From the NCBI GenBank assembly GCA_963715655.1, contig OY970262.1, forward strand, positions 682,001 through 746,000: 64,000 nt of DNA, written 5' to 3'. Under the pieces are notes generated by a model that had not been told where the DNA came from, ran no database searches, and was given only the letters and a program-made list of their open reading frames with translations. Origin of the DNA: JANQPD01 sp963715655 (GTDB lineage Bacteria > Bacteroidota > Bacteroidia > Flavobacteriales > Schleiferiaceae). The position numbers and the translations under genes are program-made. Below are positions 44,246-52,763 of the stretch, piece by piece. Numbering within the stretch: the first letter of the stretch is position 1; the number at the start of each line of letters is the position of its first letter.

Positions 44246-45589
44246 CTACAATCCCCTCACAGCCTCCTTAAATTGTCTTCCTCTGTCTTCATAGTTTTCA
44301 AATAAATCAAAGCTGGCACAGGCAGGGCTTAGCAATACTGTATCGCCTTTTTCACCAAGTTTATAGGCAATACGCACTGCTTCATTCATATCTGCTGCAT
44401 CAATCATAAACGGTACTTTGTCTTCAAACGCAGCATGAATTTTTGCGTTGTCCACACCAAGGCATACAATGGCTTTTACATTTTTTTCTACAAGGGCATG
44501 CAGTTCGCTATAATCGTTACCTTTATCTACACCACCCACAATCCACACCGTAGGTTTTTGCATACTGTCCAACGCATACCACGTACTGTTGATGTTGGTT
44601 GCCTTACTGTCGTTGATAAATTCAATACCAAAAATGTTAAGTACATGCTCCAAACGGTGCTCAATACTTTCAAATCCGGCCAAACTTTCACGTACGCTTT
44701 CCTTACGAATGTTGAGCATACGAGCGGCTAGTCCTGCGGCCATACTGTTGTACACGTTGTGTTTGCCTTGTAGGGCCAATTCGTTAATGCTCATATTTTT
44801 TTGGTTTTGAAGTTTAATTTGTATTTCCTTGTCGCTGTTTAGGCATGCGCCTACTGTTAAATCTTTGTTTAAGCTAAAGCCGATTTTTTGGGCTGCTATG
44901 TTGTTCTTTTCCATCCAATTTTGGGTTTCTGCGTCATCGCTGTTGTAAATAAAAAACTGATCTTGGGATTGGTATTTCACCAAGTTGAATTTCGCTGCTA
45001 CATAATTTTCCATTTTGTAGTTATAGCGGTCTAGATGGTCGGGACTAAAGTTTAAGATTAGGCTTACATCAGGTGCAAAGCTGTTGATGTCATCTAACTG
45101 AAAGCTACTGATTTCAAGCACATAGTAATCTTTGGGTTCTTGCAACAAAAGCGAAGCGAAACTCACACCTATGTTACCGCCCAGCGCTACGGATTGTCCA
45201 TCACGCTTAAAAATGTCGTAAATAAGACTGGCCGTAGTGGTTTTTCCATTGCTGCCGGTTATGGCAATTACTTTTCCTTGGCAGTAGCGACTAGCAAATT
45301 CAATTTCTGAAATCAGCTCAATGCCTTTGGCTCTAATAGCTTGTATTATTTCTGCCTTTTCGGGAATTCCAGGGCTTTTGATAATCAAGTTAGCAGCTAA
45401 AATTTTAGCGGTGCTATGCGTGCCACTTTCGTGTGCTATATCCGCGGAAGCAAGCTGCTGCTGATATTTTTCTTTTAGGTTGCCGCCATCACTTAAAAAC
45501 ACAGCATGGCCTTTGGCTTTTGCCAACAAAGCAGCGCCCACGCCACTTTCGCCACCGCCCAACACTACTATGTTTTTGGGTGCGCGCAT
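44246..45589 (-). CDS. murD: UDP-N-acetylmuramoyl-L-alanine--D-glutamate ligase
   Basis: A 447-residue Mur ligase adding D-glutamate. Marks are VVLGGGESGVGAALLAKA, IKSPGIPE, P-loop ITGSNGKTTTASLIYDIF, NFSPDHLDRY, FINDSKATNINSTWYAL, GGVDKGNDYSEL and LLSPACASFDLFENYEDRG. I start it at ATG 45589, one base into the mraY stop; the longer frame adds 19 residues unlike MurD. Its 3' end abuts the octamer array. Confidence 0.95.
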   Translation of the reverse strand: MRAPKNIVVLGGGESGVGAALLAKAKGHAVFLSDGGNLKEKYQQQLASADIAHESGTHSTAKILAANLIIKSPGIPEKAEIIQAIRAKGIELISEIEFASRYCQGKVIAITGSNGKTTTASLIYDIFKRDGQSVALGGNIGVSFASLLLQEPKDYYVLEISSFQLDDINSFAPDVSLILNFSPDHLDRYNYKMENYVAAKFNLVKYQSQDQFFIYNSDDAETQNWMEKNNIAAQKIGFSLNKDLTVGACLNSDKEIQIKLQNQKNMSINELALQGKHNVYNSMAAGLAARMLNIRKESVRESLAGFESIEHRLEHVLNIFGIEFINDSKATNINSTWYALDSMQKPTVWIVGGVDKGNDYSELHALVEKNVKAIVCLGVDNAKIHAAFEDKVPFMIDAADMNEAVRIAYKLGEKGDTVLLSPACASFDLFENYEDRGRQFKEAVRGL

Positions 45590-46827
45590 TAGCGTAATTT
45601 TAAAGTTACAAAGGTGATGATGGCCAAAAAGATGCCTACAATCCAAAAACGTGTTACAATTTTACTTTCGTTATATCCTGCTTTTTGGTAGTGATGATGT
45701 AGGGGAGACATTAAAAATATTCTGCGGCCTTCACCAAATTTCTTTTTGGTGTATTTAAAGTAGCTCACTTGAAGTACCACCGAAAGGTTTTCAACCACAA
45801 AAATTCCGCACAAAATGGGTATTAGTAATTCTTTGCGAATGGCAATGGCAAACACGGCAATTATTCCGCCAATGGCCAAGCTTCCTGTATCGCCCATAAA
45901 AACTTGTGCGGGATAACTGTTGTACCACAAAAATCCGATGCAAGCACCCACAAATGCGGCAATAAATACCACCATTTCCCCCGTGTTCGGGATGTACATA
46001 ATGTTGAGGTAATCGGCAAAAATGATACTACCAGAAACGTAGGCAAAAATGCCGAGTGTAATGCCAATAATAGCTGATGTTCCTGTGGCGAGCCCATCAA
46101 TACCATCGGTTAGGTTAGCGCCATTACTCACTGCCGTGATGATAAAAATTACAATTGGAATAAACACCAACCACGCGTATTCTTGGGCTTTAGGGCCAAT
46201 CCAACTGATTAAAGCTGAGTAGTCAAATTCATTGTCTTTAAAAAACGGAATAGTGGTGGTGGTAGATTTATGCGCTTCGCCATATACCGGTAAATCTCTG
46301 CGTTGGTCGGTGCGTAACTCATCTACTGGTGTAGGGTCTATCTCTATATTTTTAATGGTTACACTTTCGTTGAAATACAAAATTGAACCTACTATCACAC
46401 CCAATCCTACTTGACCAATTACTTTAAATTTACCCGCTAAACCTTTTTTATTTTTCCTAAATACTTTTATATAATCATCTAAAAAGCCAATGGCGCCCAT
46501 CCATAAAGTGGTGATGATGAGTAAGATGATGTAGATATTCTCCAGCTTCGCGAAAAGCAAGGTGGGTACTAAAATGCCGGCTAAAATCATTAAGCCGCCC
46601 ATGGTAGGTGTACCCGCTTTTTCCGCTTGTCCATCCAAACCTAAATCGCGAATAGTTTCACCCACTTGCTTTTTATGCAAGGCGTTAATAATGCGCTTAC
46701 CAAAGAGTAAGCAAATAATTAACGAAGTAATCACTGACATGGCCGCCCTAAACGTGATGTACTGAAACACACCCGCTCCCGGTATATCGTAGGTTCTTTC
46801 TAAAAAATCAAAAAGATAGTATAACAT
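45589..46827 (-). CDS. mraY: Phospho-N-acetylmuramoyl-pentapeptide transferase
   Basis: A 412-residue, about ten-helix membrane enzyme that moves phospho-MurNAc-pentapeptide to undecaprenyl phosphate (lipid I). Marks are KAGTPTMGGLMIL, GFLDDYIKV, GANLTDGIDGLATG with catalytic aspartates, VFMGDTGSLAIGG and SPLHHHYQKAGY. It has an extended periplasmic loop (about residues 160-215) between membrane helices, as in other Bacteroidota MraY. One-base overlaps at both ends (murE, murD). Confidence 0.96.
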   Translation of the reverse strand: MLYYLFDFLERTYDIPGAGVFQYITFRAAMSVITSLIICLLFGKRIINALHKKQVGETIRDLGLDGQAEKAGTPTMGGLMILAGILVPTLLFAKLENIYIILLIITTLWMGAIGFLDDYIKVFRKNKKGLAGKFKVIGQVGLGVIVGSILYFNESVTIKNIEIDPTPVDELRTDQRRDLPVYGEAHKSTTTTIPFFKDNEFDYSALISWIGPKAQEYAWLVFIPIVIFIITAVSNGANLTDGIDGLATGTSAIIGITLGIFAYVSGSIIFADYLNIMYIPNTGEMVVFIAAFVGACIGFLWYNSYPAQVFMGDTGSLAIGGIIAVFAIAIRKELLIPILCGIFVVENLSVVLQVSYFKYTKKKFGEGRRIFLMSPLHHHYQKAGYNESKIVTRFWIVGIFLAIITFVTLKLR

Positions 46828-48290
46828 TAGCTGGTGGTGGGATTTAAGTACTGATTAGCAATTGCGAAATCGTCAAAAGGATTTTTTTCGCCTTGAATGT
46901 CCTGGTATTTTTCGTGCCCTTTACCGGCTATTAATATGATGTCGCCAGCTTCGCTTAGTTGCACAGCCGTTTTTATAGCTTGCTCTCTGTTTACAATACT
47001 TACGTAGCGATTTTGCAAATGCATTTCCACACCAGCTTCCATTTCCGTAATAATGGTTTGAGCATCTTCATTACGTGGATTATCAGAAGTAAAAATCACC
47101 TGATCGCTTAGGTTGGTAGCAATTTTAGCCATTTCTGGCCGCTTGGTTTTATCACGGTTTCCGCCACAGCCTACTACGGTAATTACTTTTTTAGCGCCAC
47201 CTCTTATGGTTTTAATAGTCTCTAATACATTTTTCAGAGCATCAGGCGTGTGGGCATAATCAATAATGGCGGTGGTGCCGTTTTTTGATTTCACATATTC
47301 AAACCTGCCTTCTACTGATTTTAAGTTGCTAAGAGCCGTAACCGTTTGCAATTCATCTTGCTTTAGCAAAATGGCCACAGCATACACCGCTAGTAAATTA
47401 TAGGCGTTAAAAGTGCCAATTAGCTTGCTCCACAATTCATGCGCGCCAATTTTCACCAACATCCCATCAAGCTGATGTTCTAAAATTTTGGCTTTAAAAT
47501 CAGCTTCGTTTTTTAAGGCAAAGCCATATTTTTTTGCTTTGGTGTGGTGCAACATTGTTTTACCATGGCGGTCGTCCACATTTACTAGCGCAAAGGCTTG
47601 CGCATCTAAACCATCAAACAATAGTTTTTTGGCCAATATGTAATCATCAAAAGTCTTATGGTAATCCAGATGGTCATGCGAAATATTAGTAAAAACGCCA
47701 CCTGCCACTTTTAAACCCGCCATTCGTTTTTGCGCCAAGCCGTGGCTGCTAGCTTCCATAAAGCAATATTTACAGCCGGCCTCCACCATTTTTTTTAGGT
47801 GAATGTTTAAGCTAATTGGGTCTGGAGTGGTATGCGTTGCAACAACCGTTTCTTTGCCAATTTTAATGTTTACAGTACTTAGTAAGCCGCTTTTTAAACC
47901 TAAGCTTTGAAACAAATTATACAACAGCGTAGCTGTGGTCGTTTTTCCGTTGGTTCCGGTAACGGCTACTAATTTTAATTTCTCAGAAGGATTATCGTAA
48001 AAATTACTACTCAGTTTACCGAGTGTTTCATGGCTATCTTTTACCTGTACGTAAGTAACTTTTTCGTGTTGCGTTGTGGGTAAAACTTCACATACAATAG
48101 AACGTGCACCCGCTTTTATGGCGGTTTCTATATATTCATGCCCGTTGCTCTCCGTGCCGTTTATAGCCACAAAAAGGCTTTCTTTCATCACTTTGCGAGA
48201 ATCAAAAGTTAGCGAGGCTACCGCCACATTGGTGCTGCCAATTACATCAAGTAAAGAAGCTCCGTACAAAATATCTTTTAGCAACTTCAT
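46827..48290 (-). CDS. murE: UDP-MurNAc-tripeptide ligase (meso-diaminopimelate type)
   Basis: A 487-residue Mur ligase for the third amino acid. P-loop AVTGTNGKTTTATLLYNLF, TTPDPISLNIHL, EASSHGLAQKRM, NISHDHLDYH, IDYAHTPDALKNVL and the specificity motif DNPRNED, the DNPR form indicating meso-diaminopimelate rather than lysine. It overlaps the PBP gene by 4 nt and mraY by one base. Confidence 0.96.
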   Translation of the reverse strand: MKLLKDILYGASLLDVIGSTNVAVASLTFDSRKVMKESLFVAINGTESNGHEYIETAIKAGARSIVCEVLPTTQHEKVTYVQVKDSHETLGKLSSNFYDNPSEKLKLVAVTGTNGKTTTATLLYNLFQSLGLKSGLLSTVNIKIGKETVVATHTTPDPISLNIHLKKMVEAGCKYCFMEASSHGLAQKRMAGLKVAGGVFTNISHDHLDYHKTFDDYILAKKLLFDGLDAQAFALVNVDDRHGKTMLHHTKAKKYGFALKNEADFKAKILEHQLDGMLVKIGAHELWSKLIGTFNAYNLLAVYAVAILLKQDELQTVTALSNLKSVEGRFEYVKSKNGTTAIIDYAHTPDALKNVLETIKTIRGGAKKVITVVGCGGNRDKTKRPEMAKIATNLSDQVIFTSDNPRNEDAQTIITEMEAGVEMHLQNRYVSIVNREQAIKTAVQLSEAGDIILIAGKGHEKYQDIQGEKNPFDDFAIANQYLNPTTS

Positions 48291-50254
48291 ATTAACTTGA
48301 TTTCTACCAGTTGATTTTTAGAAATAGGTGTACCTGCTGCCGGATACTGCCAGCCTACTTTTCCGTTTCCTTTTACGTTTACTGAAATACCCCTGTTTTC
48401 TAGCGTACTTATTACCACCGCTCCAGAAAGTCCTTTTAAATCAGGCATCACACTTAAATTATTTGGAATAGGTTTGCTTGCTGCGAAACTTTTTTCGTTG
48501 GGCGTAAACGGCATTTCGCGAGGTGTATCTAAATAAATATTCTCGGCAATGGCTTTAAATACTGGTGCAGCCACAGCAGAACCATAGTAACCCACATGGT
48601 AGTTTGGCTCGTTGATTACTACAATGCAACTGTATTTTGGATTGTCAGCCGGAAAATATCCTGCAAAAGATGCTTGATAGTCAGCCGTTTCTTGTTTCCA
48701 ATAATTGGTTTGACAAGTGCCTGTTTTTCCCGCTAAGGGCACCAAAGAATTTTTTAAATTTTGTGCAGTGCCGTTTTGTACAACGCCTACCAACATGGCG
48801 TGTAGCTTGCCAAGTGTTTCTTTACTGCAAATTGCTGGATTTAAAACCGTTACAGGGTTTTCTTCTACAATGCGCCCGTGTTTTTTAATGGATTCTACAA
48901 AGCGCGGTTTTACCATTACGCCATTGTTCGCCACGGCATTATACAGGCTAAGCAATTGCAAAGGCGTCATGCTTACGGTGTAACCAAAACTCATCCACGG
49001 TAACGTAATTCCGCTCCATTGCGAATCTCCCTTACGGGGAATTACAGGTGTGCCTTCACCTTGTATGGGCAAGCCCAGTTTCCGGTCTAGCCCGATGGTG
49101 TAAAGTCTGTCCACAAAACGCTCTTCATCATGGCGGTAGTTATCATAAATCATTTTTACGATACCCACGTTGCTGGAAAGTTCAAAGGCGCGTTTTAGAG
49201 TAATTTTTCCGTAGCCGCCAACGCCATTTTTATAGTTGCTGTCTTTTACTTTGGTGTTGTAAATTTCCCAAAGCCCATTTTGTGTATCCACAATGGTATT
49301 GGTGTCGGCCACGCCATCTTCTAACGCTACCATTACCGAAGCTAGTTTAAACGTAGAGCCTGGCTCAGTGCTTTCCCACACGGCATAGTTGCGTTTTTCA
49401 AAATAAGTGCCTTGTTCTGTGCGGCCCAAGTTAGCGATGGCTTTTATAGCTCCTGTGGCTACTTCCATTACTACAATGCAGCCTCTATCTGCTTCAAAGC
49501 GCTCTAATGATTTTAGTAACTCATGGTGGGCAATGTCTTGAATGCGTGCATCAATGGTGGTAATGATATCCAAGCCATCTTCCGGTTCAATATCAAAACT
49601 TCCGTTGAGTGGTTTCCAGTTTCCATTGCTTACTTTTTGCTTTAAGCGGAGGCCGTCTCTTCCCGTAAGGTAGCTGCTAAATGCGCCTTCAATGCCTGTT
49701 TGCGCACGCAGTTTATCATAGCCAATAGTGCGTTCCGCAATTTTACCCAAAGGCATTTTTCTGTAATTCTGTTGCTCATATACCAAACCACCTTTAAAGC
49801 GACCAAGGTTGAAAATAGGCAAAGCCTTTATGCGCTGTAAATTGGTGTAGCTTACATCTTTGCCAATTAATACATATCGATTTCCCTCTTGGCGTTTTTC
49901 ACGTAAATAAGTTTGCCATTCTTTGCGGTTGCGCTCCGTAAAAAAGGTTGAAAGCCCCGCTGAAAGCTGTGAAACACTGTCGTTAAATATGGTAGCATCT
50001 ACTGAAAGGGGGTCAAAATAAAGATTGTAAACGGGCATGGAGGTAGCCAATAATTTACCATCGCTACTGTAAATATTACCACGACTTGCTTGTATGGTAA
50101 TTTCTTTTACCACTTCATTTTCCGCTTCCGCGCGAAGCTGTGGCCCTTCGCTATATTGTATAAAAAGTAGCTTACCAAAAATGGCCAAAGCCATTATAAA
50201 AAATGGTACGGCAATGAGGTAAATGCGGTTTAATATTTTTTTATTCTGCTCCAT
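48287..50254 (-). CDS. ftsI: Division-type penicillin-binding protein (FtsI/PBP3-like) with PASTA domain
   Basis: A 655-residue class B transpeptidase. One N-terminal membrane helix (about residues 11-34), a dimerisation domain with ASRGNIYSSDG, then the transpeptidase with SxxK (Ser300-Lys303 in GSTFKLA), SxN (SSN at 360-362) and KTGT (510-513). A single PASTA domain (about 595-655, NLSVMPDLKGLSGAVVIS) ends it, the form usual in this phylum. It cross-links septal peptidoglycan with FtsW. Overlaps murE by 4 nt; its start overlaps the stop of the ftsL-like gene. Confidence 0.93.
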   Translation of the reverse strand: MEQNKKILNRIYLIAVPFFIMALAIFGKLLFIQYSEGPQLRAEAENEVVKEITIQASRGNIYSSDGKLLATSMPVYNLYFDPLSVDATIFNDSVSQLSAGLSTFFTERNRKEWQTYLREKRQEGNRYVLIGKDVSYTNLQRIKALPIFNLGRFKGGLVYEQQNYRKMPLGKIAERTIGYDKLRAQTGIEGAFSSYLTGRDGLRLKQKVSNGNWKPLNGSFDIEPEDGLDIITTIDARIQDIAHHELLKSLERFEADRGCIVVMEVATGAIKAIANLGRTEQGTYFEKRNYAVWESTEPGSTFKLASVMVALEDGVADTNTIVDTQNGLWEIYNTKVKDSNYKNGVGGYGKITLKRAFELSSNVGIVKMIYDNYRHDEERFVDRLYTIGLDRKLGLPIQGEGTPVIPRKGDSQWSGITLPWMSFGYTVSMTPLQLLSLYNAVANNGVMVKPRFVESIKKHGRIVEENPVTVLNPAICSKETLGKLHAMLVGVVQNGTAQNLKNSLVPLAGKTGTCQTNYWKQETADYQASFAGYFPADNPKYSCIVVINEPNYHVGYYGSAVAAPVFKAIAENIYLDTPREMPFTPNEKSFAASKPIPNNLSVMPDLKGLSGAVVISTLENRGISVNVKGNGKVGWQYPAAGTPISKNQLVEIKLI

Positions 50255-50589
50255 TATTTAGCCTTTTTGGTTAGTTTAATGGGCGGTTGCTTAGATTCTA
50301 TTAAGCCAATTTCTTCCCCGCGTTCTACTACTTTGGTTTCAAGCGCTTGCAACATTAAAGTGCTACGCGTTTCAATAAATTCGCTGTTTAGTTCTTTCAT
50401 GTGATTGCGTAAGCGCGCAATTTCATGTACTTTTTTATCGGCACTGTGGCTGCTGTAAATCATAAGCAGCGCCAAAAAGCTGAGGTATATAATGAAGGGC
50501 CAGTTCTTTTCCCAGCGTTGGCTCACCAAAAATTTACCTGTAAAAAGGCTGCCGATGGGGTTGCTTTTTGCACGCGCTTTATCTTCCAT
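50254..50589 (-). CDS. FtsL-like small division membrane protein
   Basis: A 111-residue protein with a short cytoplasmic N-terminus, one membrane helix (about residues 29-46, PFIIYLSFLALLMIYSS) and a helical periplasmic part ending in a basic tail. Layout and position between rsmH and ftsI fit the FtsL-like family of Bacteroidota, which forms a coiled coil with FtsB/FtsQ. The start is ATG 50589, 11 nt inside rsmH; a longer frame adds 20 residues that overlap rsmH heavily. Confidence 0.82.
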   Translation of the reverse strand: MEDKARAKSNPIGSLFTGKFLVSQRWEKNWPFIIYLSFLALLMIYSSHSADKKVHEIARLRNHMKELNSEFIETRSTLMLQALETKVVERGEEIGLIESKQPPIKLTKKAK

Positions 50590-51493
50590 CTTTTGGTGAT
50601 ATTTTTTTTGCCGTGCGCAATTTTGCACTGCGGGCGCGTGGGTTTTCATTTATTTCTTCGGCACGAGCTACAAGAGGTTTTCTTGTAACCGGTTCCATCG
50701 GGCGGATGAGGTTTCCGTAAAAATCTTTTTCCAGTGCTCCGGCAATGTTGCCGCTGCGCATAAAATTTTTCACCGGGCGATCTTCCAAACTGTGGTAGCT
50801 CATTACCACTAACCTTCCTTCTGGTTTAAGCACCTCACAGGCTTGCGCTAATAAATCGTGCAGCGCACCCATTTCATCGTTTACCTCAATGCGCAGGGCC
50901 TGAAAAACGCGCGCCCAAAACTGTGAAGGTTTGTGCTGTGGGGCAAAGTGGGAGAGTGCTTTTTTTAAATCTTCGGTAGTGTTAATTGGTGCAGAAACCC
51001 GAGCGTTTACAACAGCGCCCGCCATGTGCCAGCTTTTAGGAAATTCCCCGTATTCTTTTAATACACGGTTTAATGCTTCTTGACTGTACTCATTTACTAA
51101 ATTTTTGGCACTGAAAGGTTTAGCGGTATTCATGCGCATGTCAAGCTCCGCATCATAGCGAATGCTAAAGCCACGCTCAGCAGCATCTATTTGGTGCGAA
51201 GAAATACCTAAATCGGCTAAAATGCCATCTACACTTTTTACGCCAAATACGCGTAAGTTCCGCTGTAAGTGCCTAAAATTCGCTTCTATTAAAGTAAAGT
51301 TTTCGTCCGTTGGTTTGTTAGCAATAGCGTCAACATCTTGGTCAAAACCATATAGTTTGCCGCCATCTAGGTGTTTTAGAATTTCGCGTGCGTGGCCGCC
51401 TCCGCCAAAGGTTACATCTACGTATGTGCCTTGTGGGTTTATGTTAAGTTGCTCAATGCATTCTTGCAGCATTACGGGTTTATGATACTCCAT
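50579..51493 (-). CDS. rsmH: 16S rRNA (cytosine-1402-N4)-methyltransferase
   Basis: A 304-residue SAM-dependent methyltransferase. Marks are HKPVMLQECIEQL, VDVTFGGGGHAREIL, DQDVDAI, ILADLGISSHQIDAAERGFS and LVVMSYHSLEDRPVKNFM. The enzyme methylates C1402 in the decoding centre. It overlaps mraZ by 14 nt and the ftsL-like gene by 11 nt. Confidence 0.96.
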   Translation of the reverse strand: MEYHKPVMLQECIEQLNINPQGTYVDVTFGGGGHAREILKHLDGGKLYGFDQDVDAIANKPTDENFTLIEANFRHLQRNLRVFGVKSVDGILADLGISSHQIDAAERGFSIRYDAELDMRMNTAKPFSAKNLVNEYSQEALNRVLKEYGEFPKSWHMAGAVVNARVSAPINTTEDLKKALSHFAPQHKPSQFWARVFQALRIEVNDEMGALHDLLAQACEVLKPEGRLVVMSYHSLEDRPVKNFMRSGNIAGALEKDFYGNLIRPMEPVTRKPLVARAEEINENPRARSAKLRTAKKISPKDGR

Positions 51494-51953
51494 TATCCTC
51501 GTCTTTTAGGCTGCCCATTACGTCTTCGGCCAACGAGCCAAAATCTACCGCAGGGTTGTTAATGGTATCCTCGTAGGCTTGCTTGTCCCACACCTCAATA
51601 ATGCCAACCGTTGCCGAAAGCACCAACTCAGATGATAGTCCGGCAAAATTCATTAAGTCTTTAGGGATGTTTAAGCGGCCATTGGCATCCACTTCTATGG
51701 TTTTTACACCGGCCGTAAACATGCGTATGAAATCGTTATTCTTTTTTACAAAGCGGTTTAGGCGGTTTACTTTGTTCATTACCGCATCCCATTCCCGCAT
51801 GGGGTAAAGCTCTAAGCTTTTTTGAAATACGCTGCGCTTAATCACAAAACCTTCTTCAAGCATAGGCAATAGTTGCTTCTTAAGCGCGGATGGAATCATC
51901 ACCCGGCCTTTGGCATCCATCTTACATTCATGTACTCCTATTAAATTCAGCAT
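51480..51953 (-). CDS. mraZ: Transcriptional regulator MraZ
   Basis: A 157-residue protein with two AbrB-like halves, seen as DAKGRVMIPSALKKQLLP and DANGRLNIPKDLMNFAG. MraZ forms rings that bind spaced GTGGGA-type repeats upstream of its own gene and represses the dcw operon. Such repeats are present at 51995-52012. It is the first gene of the cluster. Confidence 0.95.
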   Translation of the reverse strand: MLNLIGVHECKMDAKGRVMIPSALKKQLLPMLEEGFVIKRSVFQKSLELYPMREWDAVMNKVNRLNRFVKKNNDFIRMFTAGVKTIEVDANGRLNIPKDLMNFAGLSSELVLSATVGIIEVWDKQAYEDTINNPAVDFGSLAEDVMGSLKDEDNGVS

Positions 51954-51978
51954 TTTAGCTTTTCTGTGCTTGTGGATT

Positions 51979-51986
51979 CAAAAATA
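51979..51986 (-). promoter_or_regulatory. Likely -7 element of the mraZ (dcw) promoter
   Basis: TATTTTTG on the minus strand, a perfect TAnnTTTG box, giving a start point about 20 nt before the mraZ ATG. There is no well-spaced -33 TTTG; the region where it would lie is filled by the MraZ-type repeats. Confidence 0.5.
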
Positions 51987-51993
51987 GAAATAT

Positions 51994-52013
51994 CTTCCCA
52001 CCTTTTCCCACCA
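51994..52013 (-). promoter_or_regulatory. MraZ-binding repeats upstream of mraZ
   Basis: Two copies of GGTGGGAA spaced exactly 10 bp apart on the minus strand (plus-strand TTCCCACC at 51995-52002 and 52005-52012). Known MraZ sites are direct TGGG-containing repeats with helical-turn spacing, so this is a probable autoregulatory operator between the -7 box and upstream sequence. Confidence 0.7.
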
Positions 52014-52054
52014 ACATAACATTTGTTGATAAGTTTTATCCAAATACAAACTTT

Positions 52055-52077
52055 ATAGCAATTCTTTTTATTGCTAT
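52055..52077. promoter_or_regulatory. Inverted repeat in the mraZ upstream region
   Basis: ATAGCAAT and ATTGCTAT, perfect 8-bp arms around a 7-nt spacer; the half-site TTGCTATA recurs at 52093-52100 and a related GTGCTATAAA at 52111-52120. It may be a binding site for another regulator or a hairpin. Confidence 0.35.
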
Positions 52078-52126
52078 TTTGGCTTGAAAGCATTGCTATA
52101 GTGTAATTAGGTGCTATAAATAAAAA

Positions 52127-52144
52127 GGTGGGAAAAAGTGGAGG
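52127..52144 (+). promoter_or_regulatory. Second MraZ-like repeat pair, opposite orientation
   Basis: GTGGGA (52128-52133) and GTGGAG (52138-52143), again 10 bp apart, on the plus strand, 110 nt before the divergent gene at 52253. It could be a second MraZ site controlling that gene or helping loop formation; the second half is imperfect. Confidence 0.45.
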
Positions 52145-52252
52145 GTGATTTTTGGTTTCCCGTAAAGGGAAGGATGACTTTCCTTTTTTTTTACGTGAAG
52201 CAACCCTTTATATTTTTAAAGTGTCTTGAGGATATAATCTAAAACTTACCTT

Positions 52253-52711
52253 ATGAAATCAATTTTTATGCTATTGCTTCTTGCTACATTTTCCACTTTG
52301 ATGCAGGGGCAAGATTTACCTGTGGAAGCGAGAACAGTATATTTACCTTCTTGCACCTCTTTTCAGTTTCCCCAAGAAACCTTAGAGAATGATGCTCTCT
52401 ATATTGAGCATTTTAAATCGGACTCCATCTTGCAAAAGGCTGTTTACAACATAATTGATGGTGAAAGGGTAGGGCAATTTGAACTTTATAGTGACGCTGA
52501 AACACCCATTGCGAAAGGAATTTTTGAGAAGGGTAAGTTGCAGGAGATAAATCTTTGGAAAGAAAATAAATGGGTTTTACAAAAACTGAAATATGATGCG
52601 CCATTTTGGTTTTTTAACCGAAATGTATTGCGCGCCACGGGCAAAACTGAACAGGATGGTAAGAAAAATTTTATTTGGTTGGCGGGGCAGCGGTATAAAA
52701 TTTTGAAATGA
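52253..52711 (+). CDS. Secreted protein of unknown function
   Basis: A 152-residue protein with a signal peptide (residues 1-19, cleavage near LMQGQD). The mature part contains repeating strand-turn units such as YNIIDGERVGQFELYSD and IAKGIFEKGKLQEINLW that resemble MORN-like or toxin-antitoxin-unrelated repeat sheets; the match is loose. It is a single gene, divergent from mraZ, with 299 nt of regulatory-looking DNA between them. Confidence 0.65.
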   Translation: MKSIFMLLLLATFSTLMQGQDLPVEARTVYLPSCTSFQFPQETLENDALYIEHFKSDSILQKAVYNIIDGERVGQFELYSDAETPIAKGIFEKGKLQEINLWKENKWVLQKLKYDAPFWFFNRNVLRATGKTEQDGKKNFIWLAGQRYKILK

Positions 52712-52763
52712 TAGAGGTTTTGAAATTAACTGAAAATTTCAATTATGTAGAGCGTTGTTTTGG

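Noticed and set aside
52160..52192. GGAA...TTCC followed by nine T in the leader of the gene at 52253
   Set aside because: The stem has only four solid pairs; no plus-strand transcript needing termination is known there, so I do not call an attenuator.
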